Shown here in pieces: positions 35,004 to 44,258 of a stretch of 64,000 nt of DNA. Within the stretch, counting starts at the first letter, position 1. Every line of letters starts with the position of its first letter. Below the pieces are notes generated by a model that saw nothing but the letters and a program-made list of their open reading frames with translations, was not told the DNA's origin and did not search any database. The position numbers and the translations under genes were made by a program. This DNA comes from Bacteroidales bacterium (GTDB lineage: Bacteria; Bacteroidota; Bacteroidia; Bacteroidales; UBA1715): NCBI GenBank assembly GCA_017516865.1, contig JAFXAU010000008.1:58332-122331 (forward strand), given 5' to 3'.

Positions 35004-36992
35004 ATGAGGTTCTTTCAAAGAATTCTCCTTTTATTTTTTGCAGGTTTGCAAATCTCGTTAACGGCTGTTTCACAGATAGATACAGCCGAGATTTATCGTT
35101 TTTCCCGACATGTTCCTTTTTGGAAATCAAAAAATGTAGAAAAATTGTCGGCGACACTGGCAAAAGATTGTTCGAGCGACGAAGAAACCGTTTTAGCATT
35201 TTCGCATTGGATTTGTAAAAATATTAAGTTGGATTATTCCGCCATGGAAAAACGACCTGCGGAAAATAAAACAATCAAAAAAATTCTTTGGTCAAAAAAA
35301 GCTCTGAGCGACGGATATGTGAAACTGTTCGTAGAAATGTGTAAAACGCAGAAAATACCTGCCATATACGTCCCCGGCTACACCAAAGACTACGACTTCA
35401 TGACAGGCGATACACTTTTCCGCACGGAATACGCATGGGCTTTGGTAAACTTGTCCGAGAATTGGTATATTATGGACTTAACAGCGGCTTCCAGTAAAGT
35501 CGTTGCATGGATGAGTCCGATGTCGAAATTTTTCTGGACACTGTTCAAAATCCCCTACTCTTCGCACCTACGGGCAGTAAAATCGTACAACCCATCGTAT
35601 TTGTACATGAACCCTGCCACGGCACTCAAAAACCATCTGCCAGCGGCTGAAATTTTTCAGCTCATGCACTACCCTATGACCATTTCTGATTACATGGGCG
35701 GCGATTCGCTCATGCAGGTTTATTTTGAAAATTATCCCGAAACACAGACCGCAAACCCGGTTATTGACGAATTTTATCAGAAAAACGCAATTGACAAATA
35801 TATCTACGTCGCCAACGAAAGTGAATTTACCAACCCCGCGAACCAATACACCAAGGCTCTTTACTACTATTTTGCCTTAAAAAATTTTTTTAACACATAT
35901 TATATTGAATCAAAAGGGAAAATTTTCGCACCGCTCGAAGAATCCGAAAAAGCATGGAAAAACGGGAAGATAGCAGATTCCCTATTCACCATAGCAGCAC
36001 AGAACAATATTCGCGAAATGGAGACCAAACAGACACGGAGCGAAAAATGGAAAAACGACCTCATCACATCGAACAAATTGCTTTCGATGCAGCTGAGCAC
36101 ACAGGCGAAAGTCAACTCGCAGCAAATCAAAGCAATAGACAAAATCAACTCGCAAAACAAAAAAATATTGGCATACATTGCGAAAAACAAAGACAAATAT
36201 GCACTCCGCGACATTGTGGATTTGCAAAAACCGATGATTCAAAGCAAAGATTTGCTCGACGGCGGCACGCAACTGATAAACAACAGCTATGAATCGCTCG
36301 AAAAAAAGGACATGATTTTGAAGGAATACGATTCTCTCATTCTTCGTCCGCTCTGCAAGGCAAACCTCGACACGCTATACACTCAGCAGCAAAGCGCGTC
36401 AAAACTTTGTAACACCGAACTTGCAAGTCTTTCGAGGTATCTCGACAGAAAAGGCAGCAACCTTTCATTGGTCTATTATTCAGACAAATACGTTCTCAAG
36501 AAAAGCTATTTCGACGTATTTTCCGTTGCCGGCGAAATAAACGACACCTACACCGACCCGGCGTTGGAAATGTTGGCTGAAAAAACCACGCAGTTCTACG
36601 AACTCATTCAAAACTACGTGAACGAAAACGTTTCGGCTTTACAGTCGCTCAAAAAAGCAAAAGTGATGTTGGCAAACGACTACGGCGAAGATGATTTGTA
36701 CGAGAAAACCGCACTGGCATTCAACGCACAATTGGACAAATTCACCGAGCAAATAAACGTCATTACAGAATTCAACGAAAAACTTTCGAACTGCCTGAGC
36801 GACGACGTAACCCTGTACAAAGACGTTGTAAGCCTTTTGCAAAACGACAATTCCATGGAAAATTACCGCCACAAGGAATATTCCGACTACAGAAAAGGCG
36901 TCAAGCAAGCCGAAAACGACAAGATTAAATACTACCAAGGAACAATCCGAAACTATCAGAAGTTCATTGCAAAATCAATCAATGTGAAATAA
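35004..36992 (+). CDS. Secreted transglutaminase-like protein with altered catalytic residues
   Basis: A 662-residue exported protein; the ATG at 35004 gives a clean signal peptide (cleavage near AVSQ, residue 24). Residues ~55-160 follow the transglutaminase-like fold: ETVLAFSHWICKNIKLDYS, then ALSDGYVKLFVEMCKTQKIPAIYVPGYTKD and EYAWALVNLSENWYIMDLT. The catalytic Cys of GVCxGY is Ser102 and the His of HAW is Tyr143, while the Asp remains (158). So it is probably not an active enzyme but a binding module. The remainder is helical and Lys/Gln-rich. It is monocistronic. Confidence 0.7.
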   Translation: MRFFQRILLLFFAGLQISLTAVSQIDTAEIYRFSRHVPFWKSKNVEKLSATLAKDCSSDEETVLAFSHWICKNIKLDYSAMEKRPAENKTIKKILWSKKALSDGYVKLFVEMCKTQKIPAIYVPGYTKDYDFMTGDTLFRTEYAWALVNLSENWYIMDLTAASSKVVAWMSPMSKFFWTLFKIPYSSHLRAVKSYNPSYLYMNPATALKNHLPAAEIFQLMHYPMTISDYMGGDSLMQVYFENYPETQTANPVIDEFYQKNAIDKYIYVANESEFTNPANQYTKALYYYFALKNFFNTYYIESKGKIFAPLEESEKAWKNGKIADSLFTIAAQNNIREMETKQTRSEKWKNDLITSNKLLSMQLSTQAKVNSQQIKAIDKINSQNKKILAYIAKNKDKYALRDIVDLQKPMIQSKDLLDGGTQLINNSYESLEKKDMILKEYDSLILRPLCKANLDTLYTQQQSASKLCNTELASLSRYLDRKGSNLSLVYYSDKYVLKKSYFDVFSVAGEINDTYTDPALEMLAEKTTQFYELIQNYVNENVSALQSLKKAKVMLANDYGEDDLYEKTALAFNAQLDKFTEQINVITEFNEKLSNCLSDDVTLYKDVVSLLQNDNSMENYRHKEYSDYRKGVKQAENDKIKYYQGTIRNYQKFIAKSINVK

Positions 36993-37013
36993 CAATTATC
37001 ACAAGAAAGTTTA

Positions 37014-37021
37014 TAGATTTG
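37014..37021 (+). promoter_or_regulatory. -7 element before the small membrane protein gene
   Basis: TAGATTTG matches TAnnTTTG, 35 bases before the ATG at 37057. Confidence 0.45.
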
Positions 37022-37056
37022 CACCGTTTCGGAATTACAAATAGCAGATTGGATTT

Positions 37057-37293
37057 ATGCACACGTTTTTAGCAGTACTCGTTCTTGTGGCAATAGCCTT
37101 CGTGGCATTGGCCGTCAATATTTTATTTTTCAACAAACCATTTCCTGAAACCGAAATTGGGAAAAACAAAGAAATGCGGAAACGCGGAATCAAATGTGCA
37201 AAATCCGAAGAAATGCTTCTTCACAGAAAACGTATGAACGTCAAAAACCGCCTGAGCTCCGTCACGTTAGATGTTGAAAAACTACAGAAATGA
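37057..37293 (+). CDS. Small conserved single-span membrane protein
   Basis: A 78-residue protein with one N-terminal helix (LAVLVLVAIAFVALAVNILFF) followed by PFPETEIGKNKEMRKRGIKCAKSEEM. I recall similar short proteins with a membrane helix, FPET/GxNKxMRxxGIxC and one Cys in many Bacteroidales, annotated as hypothetical. It is not the NqrM maturation factor, which carries several cysteines. The 3' end overlaps the MFS transporter start by 4 bases (ATGA), so the two are co-translated. Confidence 0.65.
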   Translation: MHTFLAVLVLVAIAFVALAVNILFFNKPFPETEIGKNKEMRKRGIKCAKSEEMLLHRKRMNVKNRLSSVTLDVEKLQK

Positions 37294-38486
37294 GCATTGA
37301 TGCAAACATTTCGAAATTGTACATAATCCGTTGTGCCAAATGGTTTATGCTCTATATGCCGATTATCGGCTTATTCTATGATTCTCACGGACTTTCGGCT
37401 ACGGAAATTTTCTTAATTCAAGCCGCATATTCATTTTCGAGTGCGTTATTTTCGGTTCCGTCGGGATATTTTGCCGACGTGCTTGGGCGTAAAAAGACAT
37501 TGATTGCAGGAACAATCTTGTCGGCTTCGGGATTTTTGATTTATGCGAACCTCCACAATTTTTGGGCGTTTTTCGTCGCCGAAGCGATTATGGGCGTGGG
37601 AAACAGCTGCATTTCGGGAACCGATTCCGCCATGCTGTACGATTCATTGCAACAATCACAAAATCAGGAAAAATACTTAAAGTACGAAGGACGCGTCACG
37701 TCGCTCGGCTGTCTTGCTGAAACCACGGCGGCACTGTTCGGAGGGGCAATCGCCGCACTCACCTCTTACAATTCGGTATTTTGGATACAGTCTGTCATTG
37801 CCCTGACGGCAATTCCGGCAGCATGTATGTTGGTGGAGCCGTCACGAGGAAAATTGCTGCACAAATCGCTCAATCAGATTTTCGAGATAGGATTTTTTGC
37901 ATTGTTCAAACACAAAGGACTGAGTAGAACGACAATGCTGTCGTCGGTTACCGGCATTGCCACACTGACTATGGCATGGACAATACAGACCTATTTCGTC
38001 ATTCAGGATTTCTCAGAAATACAGACGACCACAATCTGGGTTTTGCTTAATTTGACCGTGGCGCTATCTTCCTTGTTTTCCAACAAATTGGAAAAAATCT
38101 TTGGCATAAAACCAATGATATTGATGATAGTAATTCTCGTGCCGTTCGGATATTTTGCATTGGGCATTCCGTCGTTGGTTGTTTCGTTGCTCTTTGCATT
38201 TCTGTTTTATTTTGTACGAGGCTACGCTACGCCAGTTCTCAAAGAACTCATACAAAACTACTGCGACACCGAAATTCGTGCTACGGTATTGTCGGTCAGA
38301 GATTTACTCATCAGACTTGGATTTACGATAGTCGGACCAATTCTCGGATATCTATCCGACACGTACACATTTTCGTTTGCGGTGACGGCGGCGGGAATAC
38401 TATTTCTCATCACAGCATTGAGCGGTTATTTTTCTTATTTACAATTGCTTAAGTATGAAAAGACAATGAATGGGCAAAACTTGTAA
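37290..38486 (+). CDS. Major facilitator superfamily transporter
   Basis: A 398-residue inner-membrane permease with about twelve helices. The MFS signature between helices 2 and 3 is GYFADVLGRKKTLIAG (about residues 58-73), and VPSGYFAD-like spacing and the C-terminal GPILGYLSDTYTFSFAV fit this family. Substrate unknown; drug or metabolite efflux are possible. It follows the small membrane protein with a 4-base overlap. Confidence 0.88.
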   Translation: MSIDANISKLYIIRCAKWFMLYMPIIGLFYDSHGLSATEIFLIQAAYSFSSALFSVPSGYFADVLGRKKTLIAGTILSASGFLIYANLHNFWAFFVAEAIMGVGNSCISGTDSAMLYDSLQQSQNQEKYLKYEGRVTSLGCLAETTAALFGGAIAALTSYNSVFWIQSVIALTAIPAACMLVEPSRGKLLHKSLNQIFEIGFFALFKHKGLSRTTMLSSVTGIATLTMAWTIQTYFVIQDFSEIQTTTIWVLLNLTVALSSLFSNKLEKIFGIKPMILMIVILVPFGYFALGIPSLVVSLLFAFLFYFVRGYATPVLKELIQNYCDTEIRATVLSVRDLLIRLGFTIVGPILGYLSDTYTFSFAVTAAGILFLITALSGYFSYLQLLKYEKTMNGQNL

Positions 38487-38516
38487 ATGTTTTTTGAAAA
38501 AAAAACTCGTAAACGA

Positions 38517-38545
38517 TTGTAATTAAATAAAAACGTGTACTTTTG
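38517..38545 (+). promoter_or_regulatory. Promoter of rpsO
   Basis: ATTG (38517-38520), 17 bases, then TACTTTTG (38538-38545), 39 bases before the rpsO start. Confidence 0.6.
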
Positions 38546-38584
38546 CGTCTTGAAAAAACAGATTTAAGAGAAAAACAGAATATT

Positions 38585-38854
38585 ATGTATTTAACTACAG
38601 AAAAAAAGGCTGAATTGATAAAGAAATTCGGCAAATCAGCTAACGATTCAGGTTCTACGAAGTGTCAAATTGCTATTTTCACAGAAAGAATCAATGCGTT
38701 GACGGAAAAATTGAAAGAAAATCACAAAGATTTCGTTACACAACGTGCATTGTTGCGTCTGGTTGGTAAAAGACGTAGTCTTTTGGACTATTTAAAGAAC
38801 CACGACATAGAAGAATACCGTAGCTTGATTAAGGAATTAAATATTCGTAAATAA
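38585..38854 (+). CDS. rpsO: 30S ribosomal protein S15
   Basis: An 89-residue primary 16S rRNA-binding protein. The start at 38585 (MYLTTEKKAELIKKFG) is the family N-terminus; 14 extra upstream codons overlap the promoter. Conserved KSANDSGSTKCQIAIFTERINALTEKLKENHKDF and RRSLLDYLKNHDIEEYRSLIKELNIRK are seen. It precedes pnp, the common bacterial order, but a terminator-like hairpin lies between them. Confidence 0.96.
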   Translation: MYLTTEKKAELIKKFGKSANDSGSTKCQIAIFTERINALTEKLKENHKDFVTQRALLRLVGKRRSLLDYLKNHDIEEYRSLIKELNIRK

Positions 38855-38879
38855 TTTTACGATACAAAATCTATTAGTG

Positions 38880-38908
38880 GGAAGGCAATTTTTTCAAGTT
38901 GCCTTTTC
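38880..38908 (+). terminator. Terminator between rpsO and pnp
   Basis: AAGGCAA (38882-38888) pairs with TTGCCTT (38899-38905) and is followed by T-rich sequence. Partial read-through into pnp is likely since no clear separate promoter was found. Confidence 0.7.
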
Positions 38909-38949
38909 CTATTTATAATAGGCGAATTATATACACAAAATAAATAGAT

Positions 38950-41088
38950 ATGTTACAAGTTTTTAAGAAAGTGATCACGTTGAGTGATGGTCGTACCATC
39001 GAAATCGAAACGGGAAAATTGGCAAAACAAGCCGACGGTTCCGTTGTGGTTCGTTTGGGTGACACTATGCTTTTGGCTACTGTTTGTAGCGCGAAAGACG
39101 CTGTCCCGGGTACTGATTTCATGCCACTTACCGTGGAGTACAAAGAGAAATTCGCTTCGTTTGGAAGATTTCCGGGTGGATTTACAAAGAGAGAAGGAAA
39201 AGCTTCAGATTATGAAATTTTAACTGCTCGTTTGGTCGATAGAGCCTTGCGTCCGTTGTTCCCAGACAATTATCACGCTGAGACATTCGTGAACGTGTTG
39301 CTTATCTCGGCTGACGGAAAAGATCAACCAGATGCATTGGCAGGTCTTGCCGCATCGGCTGCCTTGGCAGTGTCAGACATTCCTTTCGGCGGTCCTATCG
39401 CTGAAGTGCGTGTTGCACGAGTTGACGGCAAGTTGGTCATAGACCCGACTTTCGAGGAAATGGAACGTGCCGACATCGACATTATGGTCGGTGCAACTTA
39501 CGACAACATTTTGATGGTTGAAGGCGAAATGAACGAAGTTTCGGAGGCAGAAATGCTCGAAGCGTTGAAATTCGCCCACGAAGCTATCAAACCTATGTGC
39601 GTTGCTCAAAACGAGTTGATGGCAGAAGTTGGCAAAACAGTCAAACGTGAATATTGCCACGAAGAAAACGACGAAGAACTTCGTCAGGATGTTTGGAATA
39701 AATGCTACGACAAGGCATACGCAGTCGCAGCGTCGGAAAATACAAACAAACACGAACGTGAAGCAAACTTCTCTGCAATCAGAGATGAATATTTGGCTTC
39801 GATGACGCCAGAGGACGCAGAAGCAAAGGCAGAAATGGTAAATCGTTACTATCACGCTGTTGAAAAAGAAGCTATGCGTCGTTGCATTTTGGACGAAGGA
39901 AAACGTTTGGATGGTCGTAAAACGACTGAAATCCGTCCTATTTGGTGCGAAGTTGGCTATCTTCCTGGCCCTCACGGTTCTGCAATTTTCACCCGTGGTG
40001 AAACTCAATCATTGACGAGTGTAACTCTTGGTACAAAACAAGACGAAAAGATTGTTGACGATGTATTGAATCAAGGAAAAGAACGTTTCTTGTTGCACTA
40101 CAACTTCCCTCCGTTCTCAACGGGTGAGGCAAAGGCACAACGTGGTGTCGGCCGTCGTGAAATCGGTCACGGACACTTGGCTTGGAGAGCGTTGAAGAGA
40201 ATGATTCCTGAAGATTATCCTTACTGCGTCCGTGTGGTTTCCGATATTATGGAATCGAACGGTTCTTCGTCAATGGCAACAGTTTGTGCCGGTACGCTTG
40301 CACTTATGGATGCAGGTGTAAAAATCAAGAAACCAGTTGCTGGTATTGCAATGGGTTTGATTACCGACAAAGGTAACGTGAAATGGTCGGTATTGTCGGA
40401 TATTCTTGGCGACGAAGACCACCTTGGCGATATGGACTTCAAGGTAACTGGTACGGCTGACGGTATCACTGCTACGCAGATGGATATCAAGGTTGACGGT
40501 TTGTCATACGAAGTTTTGGAAAAGGCATTGAATCAAGCAAAAGAAGGTCGTTTGCATATTTTGGGCAAAATCACCGAAACAATCGCCGAGCCACGTGCCG
40601 ACTTGAAACCACATGCTCCACGTATCGAAACGTTGAAGATTGGCAAGGATTACATTGGAGCCGTTATCGGTTCTGGCGGTAAAAACATTCAGGAACTTCA
40701 AGCCCGTACGAATACTGTTATCTCTATCGAGGAAGTTGACGGATTCGGAATCGTTGAAATTTCGGGTAACAACAAAGAAGGAATGGATGCAGCCAAGGAT
40801 TACATACTTGGTATTTCGCAAGAACCAGAAGTTGGCAAAGTTTACAAGGCAACGGTTAAGTCAATCGTTGAATTTGGTGCATTCTGCGAATTTTTGCCAC
40901 AAAAAGACGGTTTGCTTCACGTGTCGGAAATTGCTTGGGAACGTGTGAACAAAGTTTCCGATTACTTGAAGGAAGGCGATGTGATTGAAGTGAAATTGAT
41001 TGGCATAGAGAAAGGTAAATTCAAACTATCAAGAAAAGTTTTGATGGAAAGACCTCCTCGTCAACCAAGACCAGAAGAACAAAAGTAA
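38950..41088 (+). CDS. pnp: Polyribonucleotide nucleotidyltransferase (PNPase)
   Basis: A 712-residue phosphorolytic 3'-5' exoribonuclease acting as a trimer in mRNA decay. Two RNase PH domains are seen ([22 protein letters not shown] in the first; [33 protein letters not shown] in the second, about 375-410), with the catalytic aspartates in [16 protein letters not shown] (about 478-493). A KH domain ([16 protein letters not shown]) and an S1 domain ([16 protein letters not shown] ... KFKLSRKVL) complete it. Length is normal. Confidence 0.97.
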   Translation: MLQVFKKVITLSDGRTIEIETGKLAKQADGSVVVRLGDTMLLATVCSAKDAVPGTDFMPLTVEYKEKFASFGRFPGGFTKREGKASDYEILTARLVDRALRPLFPDNYHAETFVNVLLISADGKDQPDALAGLAASAALAVSDIPFGGPIAEVRVARVDGKLVIDPTFEEMERADIDIMVGATYDNILMVEGEMNEVSEAEMLEALKFAHEAIKPMCVAQNELMAEVGKTVKREYCHEENDEELRQDVWNKCYDKAYAVAASENTNKHEREANFSAIRDEYLASMTPEDAEAKAEMVNRYYHAVEKEAMRRCILDEGKRLDGRKTTEIRPIWCEVGYLPGPHGSAIFTRGETQSLTSVTLGTKQDEKIVDDVLNQGKERFLLHYNFPPFSTGEAKAQRGVGRREIGHGHLAWRALKRMIPEDYPYCVRVVSDIMESNGSSSMATVCAGTLALMDAGVKIKKPVAGIAMGLITDKGNVKWSVLSDILGDEDHLGDMDFKVTGTADGITATQMDIKVDGLSYEVLEKALNQAKEGRLHILGKITETIAEPRADLKPHAPRIETLKIGKDYIGAVIGSGGKNIQELQARTNTVISIEEVDGFGIVEISGNNKEGMDAAKDYILGISQEPEVGKVYKATVKSIVEFGAFCEFLPQKDGLLHVSEIAWERVNKVSDYLKEGDVIEVKLIGIEKGKFKLSRKVLMERPPRQPRPEEQK

Positions 41089-41111
41089 AAATTCTTCATA
41101 ATAGCAGAAAG

Positions 41112-41143
41112 GGCTGTCAAAAGTTTTTGACAGCCTTTTTTTT
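41112..41143 (+). terminator. Rho-independent terminator after pnp
   Basis: GGCTGTCAAAA (41112-41122) pairs with TTTTGACAGCC (41125-41135) and is followed by eight T. It lies 24 bases after the stop. Confidence 0.92.
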
Positions 41144-41205
41144 CAAACATGTTCCGTTGATTCGATGAATATGTTCCACAACCACATGACTTACAACAAT
41201 TGATA

Positions 41206-41300
41206 GTTACGGTAATAAAATTCTCAATCCTCGTAAAGCAAGGATAATTTTACCCTTACTTTATTACAAAATATTTGAAATTTTACCGTTACTTTGTTGC
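41206..41300. repeat. Iteron-like repeats in an AT-rich gene-free stretch
   Basis: Two direct 22-base copies (41246-41267 and 41279-41300, 33 bases apart) share ATTTTACC-TTACTTT-TT, and a partly inverted copy (GTTACGGTAATAAAATT) lies at 41206-41222. The surrounding 41144-41493 holds no gene. Confidence 0.6.
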
Positions 41301-41349
41301 ATTTGTACTATAAATACAAATTCTTATGACTAGTATTGTAAATATGTAA

Positions 41350-41370
41350 ACTTCCCATTTTTAGGACAGT
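41350..41370. mobile_element. Solo IS-end-like sequence
   Basis: ACTTCCCATTTTTAGGACAG matches, with one gap and two changes, the sequence at 63833-63852 that borders an IS3-type fragment. No transposase gene is next to it, so it is probably a leftover end. Confidence 0.45.
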
Positions 41371-41493
41371 TTTTTTAAAGTAACTTCTAAATAGATTCTA
41401 ATTTGTTCGTCTATTAAAAAAAATTGTTTATGTAGAGGGGGAAAAAGGACCTTTCAAAAAATGATGATAGACAAGGAATGCAGTGAATAAAAT

Positions 41494-42048
41494 TTATTCA
41501 TATCGTTCGTTCATCATTTTTTCGGCAAGGAAGTCTGCCACGCGTTTGCTTTTCAGAACCTCAACGATTTTGAATGCGAAACGGATTGCCGCCCCTGCCC
41601 CATTACCTGTAATGACGTTTTGCGAAACGACAACGGATTTGTTGACAAATTCCGCTCCGAGCAATCTATCTTCGTATCCAGGATAGCAAGTTGCCTGTTT
41701 GCCATTGAGAATGTTCAATTCGCCTAAAACATACGGTGCCGCGCAGATGGCTGCAATCCATTTGTTTTCGGCATTGTGTTTTGTCAGAATTTCTGCAAGT
41801 TCCTCGCTTGCCGCAAGATTGTCGGAACCGGGCATTCCGCCAGGTAGAATGAGCAATTCTGCAAGTTCGGGAGAAATCAAGTCGATGGTCGTATCGCAAA
41901 GGACGCGAAGTCCGTGAGAACCAACAACCTCTATCTCGTCGCTTATTGATACTGTTTCTGCTTCAATACCGGCACGACGAAGAATATCGAGAGGTGCGAG
42001 TGCTTCTATTTCCTCAAATCCGTCGGCAAGAAATATATATGTCTTCAT
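41494..42048 (-). CDS. DJ-1/PfpI (YajL-type) family protein
   Basis: A 184-residue protein (start ATG 42048; ATG 42054 is possible). The DJ-1 nucleophile elbow is AAICAAPYVLG, with Cys near residue 101; the partner Glu lies in DGFEEIEA near the N-terminus, and ILPGGMPGSDNL is also typical. Members act as stress-linked chaperone/glyoxalase or deglycase-type enzymes; which reaction applies here is uncertain. It lies 28 bases downstream of dapA on the same strand. Confidence 0.9.
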   Translation of the reverse strand: MKTYIFLADGFEEIEALAPLDILRRAGIEAETVSISDEIEVVGSHGLRVLCDTTIDLISPELAELLILPGGMPGSDNLAASEELAEILTKHNAENKWIAAICAAPYVLGELNILNGKQATCYPGYEDRLLGAEFVNKSVVVSQNVITGNGAGAAIRFAFKIVEVLKSKRVADFLAEKMMNERYE

Positions 42049-42076
42049 TTCCATCGTTGTCAAATTTTTACGTGAA

Positions 42077-42964
42077 TTATTTCTGTAAATCGTAAATCAG
42101 GCCTTTTATATATTCAAAATGTTTGTCCGTCACAGGAACCAACGGCAAACGAAGATTGTTTTCGACAATTCCCATAATGGAAAGTGCCGCCTTAACGCCA
42201 GCAGGACTACCTTCGGTGAACAGACTGTCGGTAAATTCGATAAGTTTGAGATGAAGTTTCAATGCTTCATCGTATTTATTTGCAATGCACAATCTCACCA
42301 TGTCGGAATACATTTTCGGCATTGCATTGGCGGTTACCGAAATTGCACCGTGGGCGCCAAGCGACATGTGCGGAACCACGATTGAATCGTCACCGCTAAA
42401 AATCATAAACCCTTCAGGCAAATCTTTTTTGATATAGGTAAACTGCTCAACCGACGGCGACGCTTCTTTCATACCAATCACATTCGGAAGTTCGCAGGCG
42501 ATTTTCACAGCAGTTTCTGCCGCCATATTGCATCCAGTTCTTCCCGGCACGTTGTACGCGAAGACAGGCAACGCGCTTGCTTCGGAAACAACTTTGAAAT
42601 GTTCAAAAATGCCTCTCTGATTCGGTTTATTGTAATACGGAACGACAGAAAGTATCGCATCGCAACGAGTATCAACTTTTTCTGCATTTTTAGCAATTTC
42701 AGCAGTATTGTTGCCTCCGCAACCGACAACGATAGGAAGATTTTTGGTATTGTGTTCGAAAACAAAATCCAACACCGCCTTCTTCTCGCCTTCGTCCATT
42801 GTTACGGGTTCGCCAGTCGTTCCACAAACGACCAAAAATTCAACACCGCCGTCAATAACGTGGTTCAGCAATTTTCCCAACGATTTAAAATCCACCTTGT
42901 TATCAGCTGTAAACGGAGTTATGAGAGCCACTCCCGTACCACGAAATTTGTCTTGAATATTCAT
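42077..42964 (-). CDS. dapA: 4-hydroxy-tetrahydrodipicolinate synthase
   Basis: Condenses pyruvate with aspartate semialdehyde in the lysine/diaminopimelate pathway. The 295-residue TIM barrel shows GVALITPFT at the N-terminus, VCGTTGEPVT, the catalytic Tyr in FAYNVPGRTG (about residue 136), and the Schiff-base lysine in IGMKEAS (about 165). Length is usual. The upstream gene ends 4 bases before its start, so the pair is co-transcribed. Confidence 0.95.
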   Translation of the reverse strand: MNIQDKFRGTGVALITPFTADNKVDFKSLGKLLNHVIDGGVEFLVVCGTTGEPVTMDEGEKKAVLDFVFEHNTKNLPIVVGCGGNNTAEIAKNAEKVDTRCDAILSVVPYYNKPNQRGIFEHFKVVSEASALPVFAYNVPGRTGCNMAAETAVKIACELPNVIGMKEASPSVEQFTYIKKDLPEGFMIFSGDDSIVVPHMSLGAHGAISVTANAMPKMYSDMVRLCIANKYDEALKLHLKLIEFTDSLFTEGSPAGVKAALSIMGIVENNLRLPLVPVTDKHFEYIKGLIYDLQK

Positions 42965-42968
42965 TATT

Positions 42969-43523
42969 TTATTGTTTTGTTTTTATCTTGGTCAAATATA
43001 CGTTGATTTGCGTAATTAAATTAGGAATTGTGTTTTCTTCTTTTGTGTCGAGCATCAAATCGTACTGCATATCGTCTTCGATGAAGCGTCCAACCTTATA
43101 CGACGCATTCGACGCACGTACTATGTATTGTATCGGATAAACCGTGTCGGTTGTAATGTCGAGCAAAATGTCGAATTTGTGTGATGCAAATTGCTTAACG
43201 GCGTCGTTCACCAATTTGCCCGACCAACTAAAATCTTCGGCACTGAAAAATTGAATTTCCTTTTGTTGAGAAAGACGTTCGCCTAATTCCTCGTCGGCCA
43301 CGAAACCAAGTATGCTTACCTGTATGTTTGGATGCATACGAGCGATGAGTTTTGTGAACTCCAAAATGTCCCGACACGTTTCCTCGTTCTCAATATTACA
43401 TAAAATTCCGATTGTTTTTGCATTTGCAAACGTGAACACTTTCGGCGTACGTCCGTTGCTTTTTGCCCGAATCGGAAGCAGTATCGAACCGAGTTTCTTC
43501 TGTATGACGTTTAAATCTTTCAT
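42969..43523 (-). CDS. Conserved Bacteroidota protein (DUF6913-like)
   Basis: A 184-residue cytosolic protein from the ATG at 43523 (MKDLNVIQKKLGSILLP). Landmarks are TIGILCNIENEETCRDILEFTKLI, DFSWSGKLVNDAVKQFASHKFDILLDITTD and the C-terminal YDLMLDTKE. I recognise this as the DUF6913 type found beside dapA in Bacteroidales; its function is unknown. It forms an operon with dapA and the DJ-1 gene. Confidence 0.7.
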   Translation of the reverse strand: MKDLNVIQKKLGSILLPIRAKSNGRTPKVFTFANAKTIGILCNIENEETCRDILEFTKLIARMHPNIQVSILGFVADEELGERLSQQKEIQFFSAEDFSWSGKLVNDAVKQFASHKFDILLDITTDTVYPIQYIVRASNASYKVGRFIEDDMQYDLMLDTKEENTIPNLITQINVYLTKIKTKQ

Positions 43524-43575
43524 CGATTGCAAATGTATAAAATTGCAATCAGTTATTCTTGTCTGAAGAAAAAAA

Positions 43576-43606
43576 ATTGCAGTTCAGATAATTATTGATA
43601 CATTTG
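43576..43606 (+). promoter_or_regulatory. Promoter of the SlyD-like gene
   Basis: ATTG (43576-43579), a 19-base spacer and TACATTTG (43599-43606), 18 bases before the ATG at 43625. Confidence 0.6.
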
Positions 43607-43624
43607 TCACCTAATGTAATAACA

Positions 43625-44218
43625 ATGAGAGTAGAAAAAGACAGAGTGGTGTCGCTATCGTACACCTTGTACAAAGACGATGAAAACGGCGAAGTATTGG
43701 AAGTTTGCAGTGCTGAAAAACCGTTGGAATTTGTATATGCGTTCGGCGATTTGTTGCCGAAGTTCGAAGAACAGATTGCAAATTTGGAGGAAGGAGACGA
43801 TTTTGACTTCGTCCTCTCTCCTGCCGATGCTTACGGCGAACGAACCGACGATGCCGTAGTTGACGTACCGATGAATGTTTTTACAATTGACGGCGTTGTT
43901 CAAAAAGACCTTTTAGTTCCAGGAAACGAGATTCCTATGCGCGACAACGTAGGTCGTCCGATGAACGGCGTAGTCGTTTCGGTTGACGAATCGCAAAACA
44001 CTGTCCGTATGGATTTTAACTCGCCATTGGCTGGCGTGACGTTGTATTTCAGCGGAAAAATAGAATCTGTCCGCGAAGCCACCGAAGACGAAAAACAAAA
44101 CGGCATACGACGCGGCTGCGGAGGAAACTGCGGCGGCGGTTGTGGCGGAGATTCGTGTGGCGGAAATTCTTGTGGCGGTTGCGGCGACGACGAAGGTTGC
44201 TGCGGAGGATGTCATTAG
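43625..44218 (+). CDS. SlyD-like FKBP-type peptidyl-prolyl isomerase with Cys-rich tail
   Basis: A 197-residue protein (start ATG 43625). The FKBP domain with an IF chaperone insert is seen from VVSLSYTLYKDD through LPKFEEQIANLEEGDDFDFVLSPADAYGER to SPLAGVTLYFSGKIESVREAT. After residue ~163 the tail is Gly/Cys-rich with nine cysteines and a terminal CH, like the metal-binding tail of SlyD, which is His/Cys-rich and delivers nickel. Possible jobs are folding plus metal storage. It is preceded by a good promoter and followed by the 14-bp repeats. Confidence 0.88.
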   Translation: MRVEKDRVVSLSYTLYKDDENGEVLEVCSAEKPLEFVYAFGDLLPKFEEQIANLEEGDDFDFVLSPADAYGERTDDAVVDVPMNVFTIDGVVQKDLLVPGNEIPMRDNVGRPMNGVVVSVDESQNTVRMDFNSPLAGVTLYFSGKIESVREATEDEKQNGIRRGCGGNCGGGCGGDSCGGNSCGGCGDDEGCCGGCH

Positions 44219-44219
44219 G

Positions 44220-44258
44220 AATGCTCAATGTGTAATGCTCAATGCTTAATGCTCAATG
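44220..44258 (+). repeat. 14-bp tandem repeat, three units
   Basis: AATGCTCAATG at 44220-44230, 44234-44244 and 44248-44258, period 14. The last ATG is the start codon of the RSH gene. Same unit as at 27098-27122. Confidence 0.9.

Noticed and set aside
37057..37293. Possible NqrM (NQR maturation factor), given the nqr operon
   Set aside because: NqrM carries several conserved cysteines; this protein has one and lies far from the nqr genes.
38880..38949. A separate pnp promoter between rpsO and pnp
   Set aside because: No TAnnTTTG element at a suitable distance was found; read-through from rpsO is simpler.
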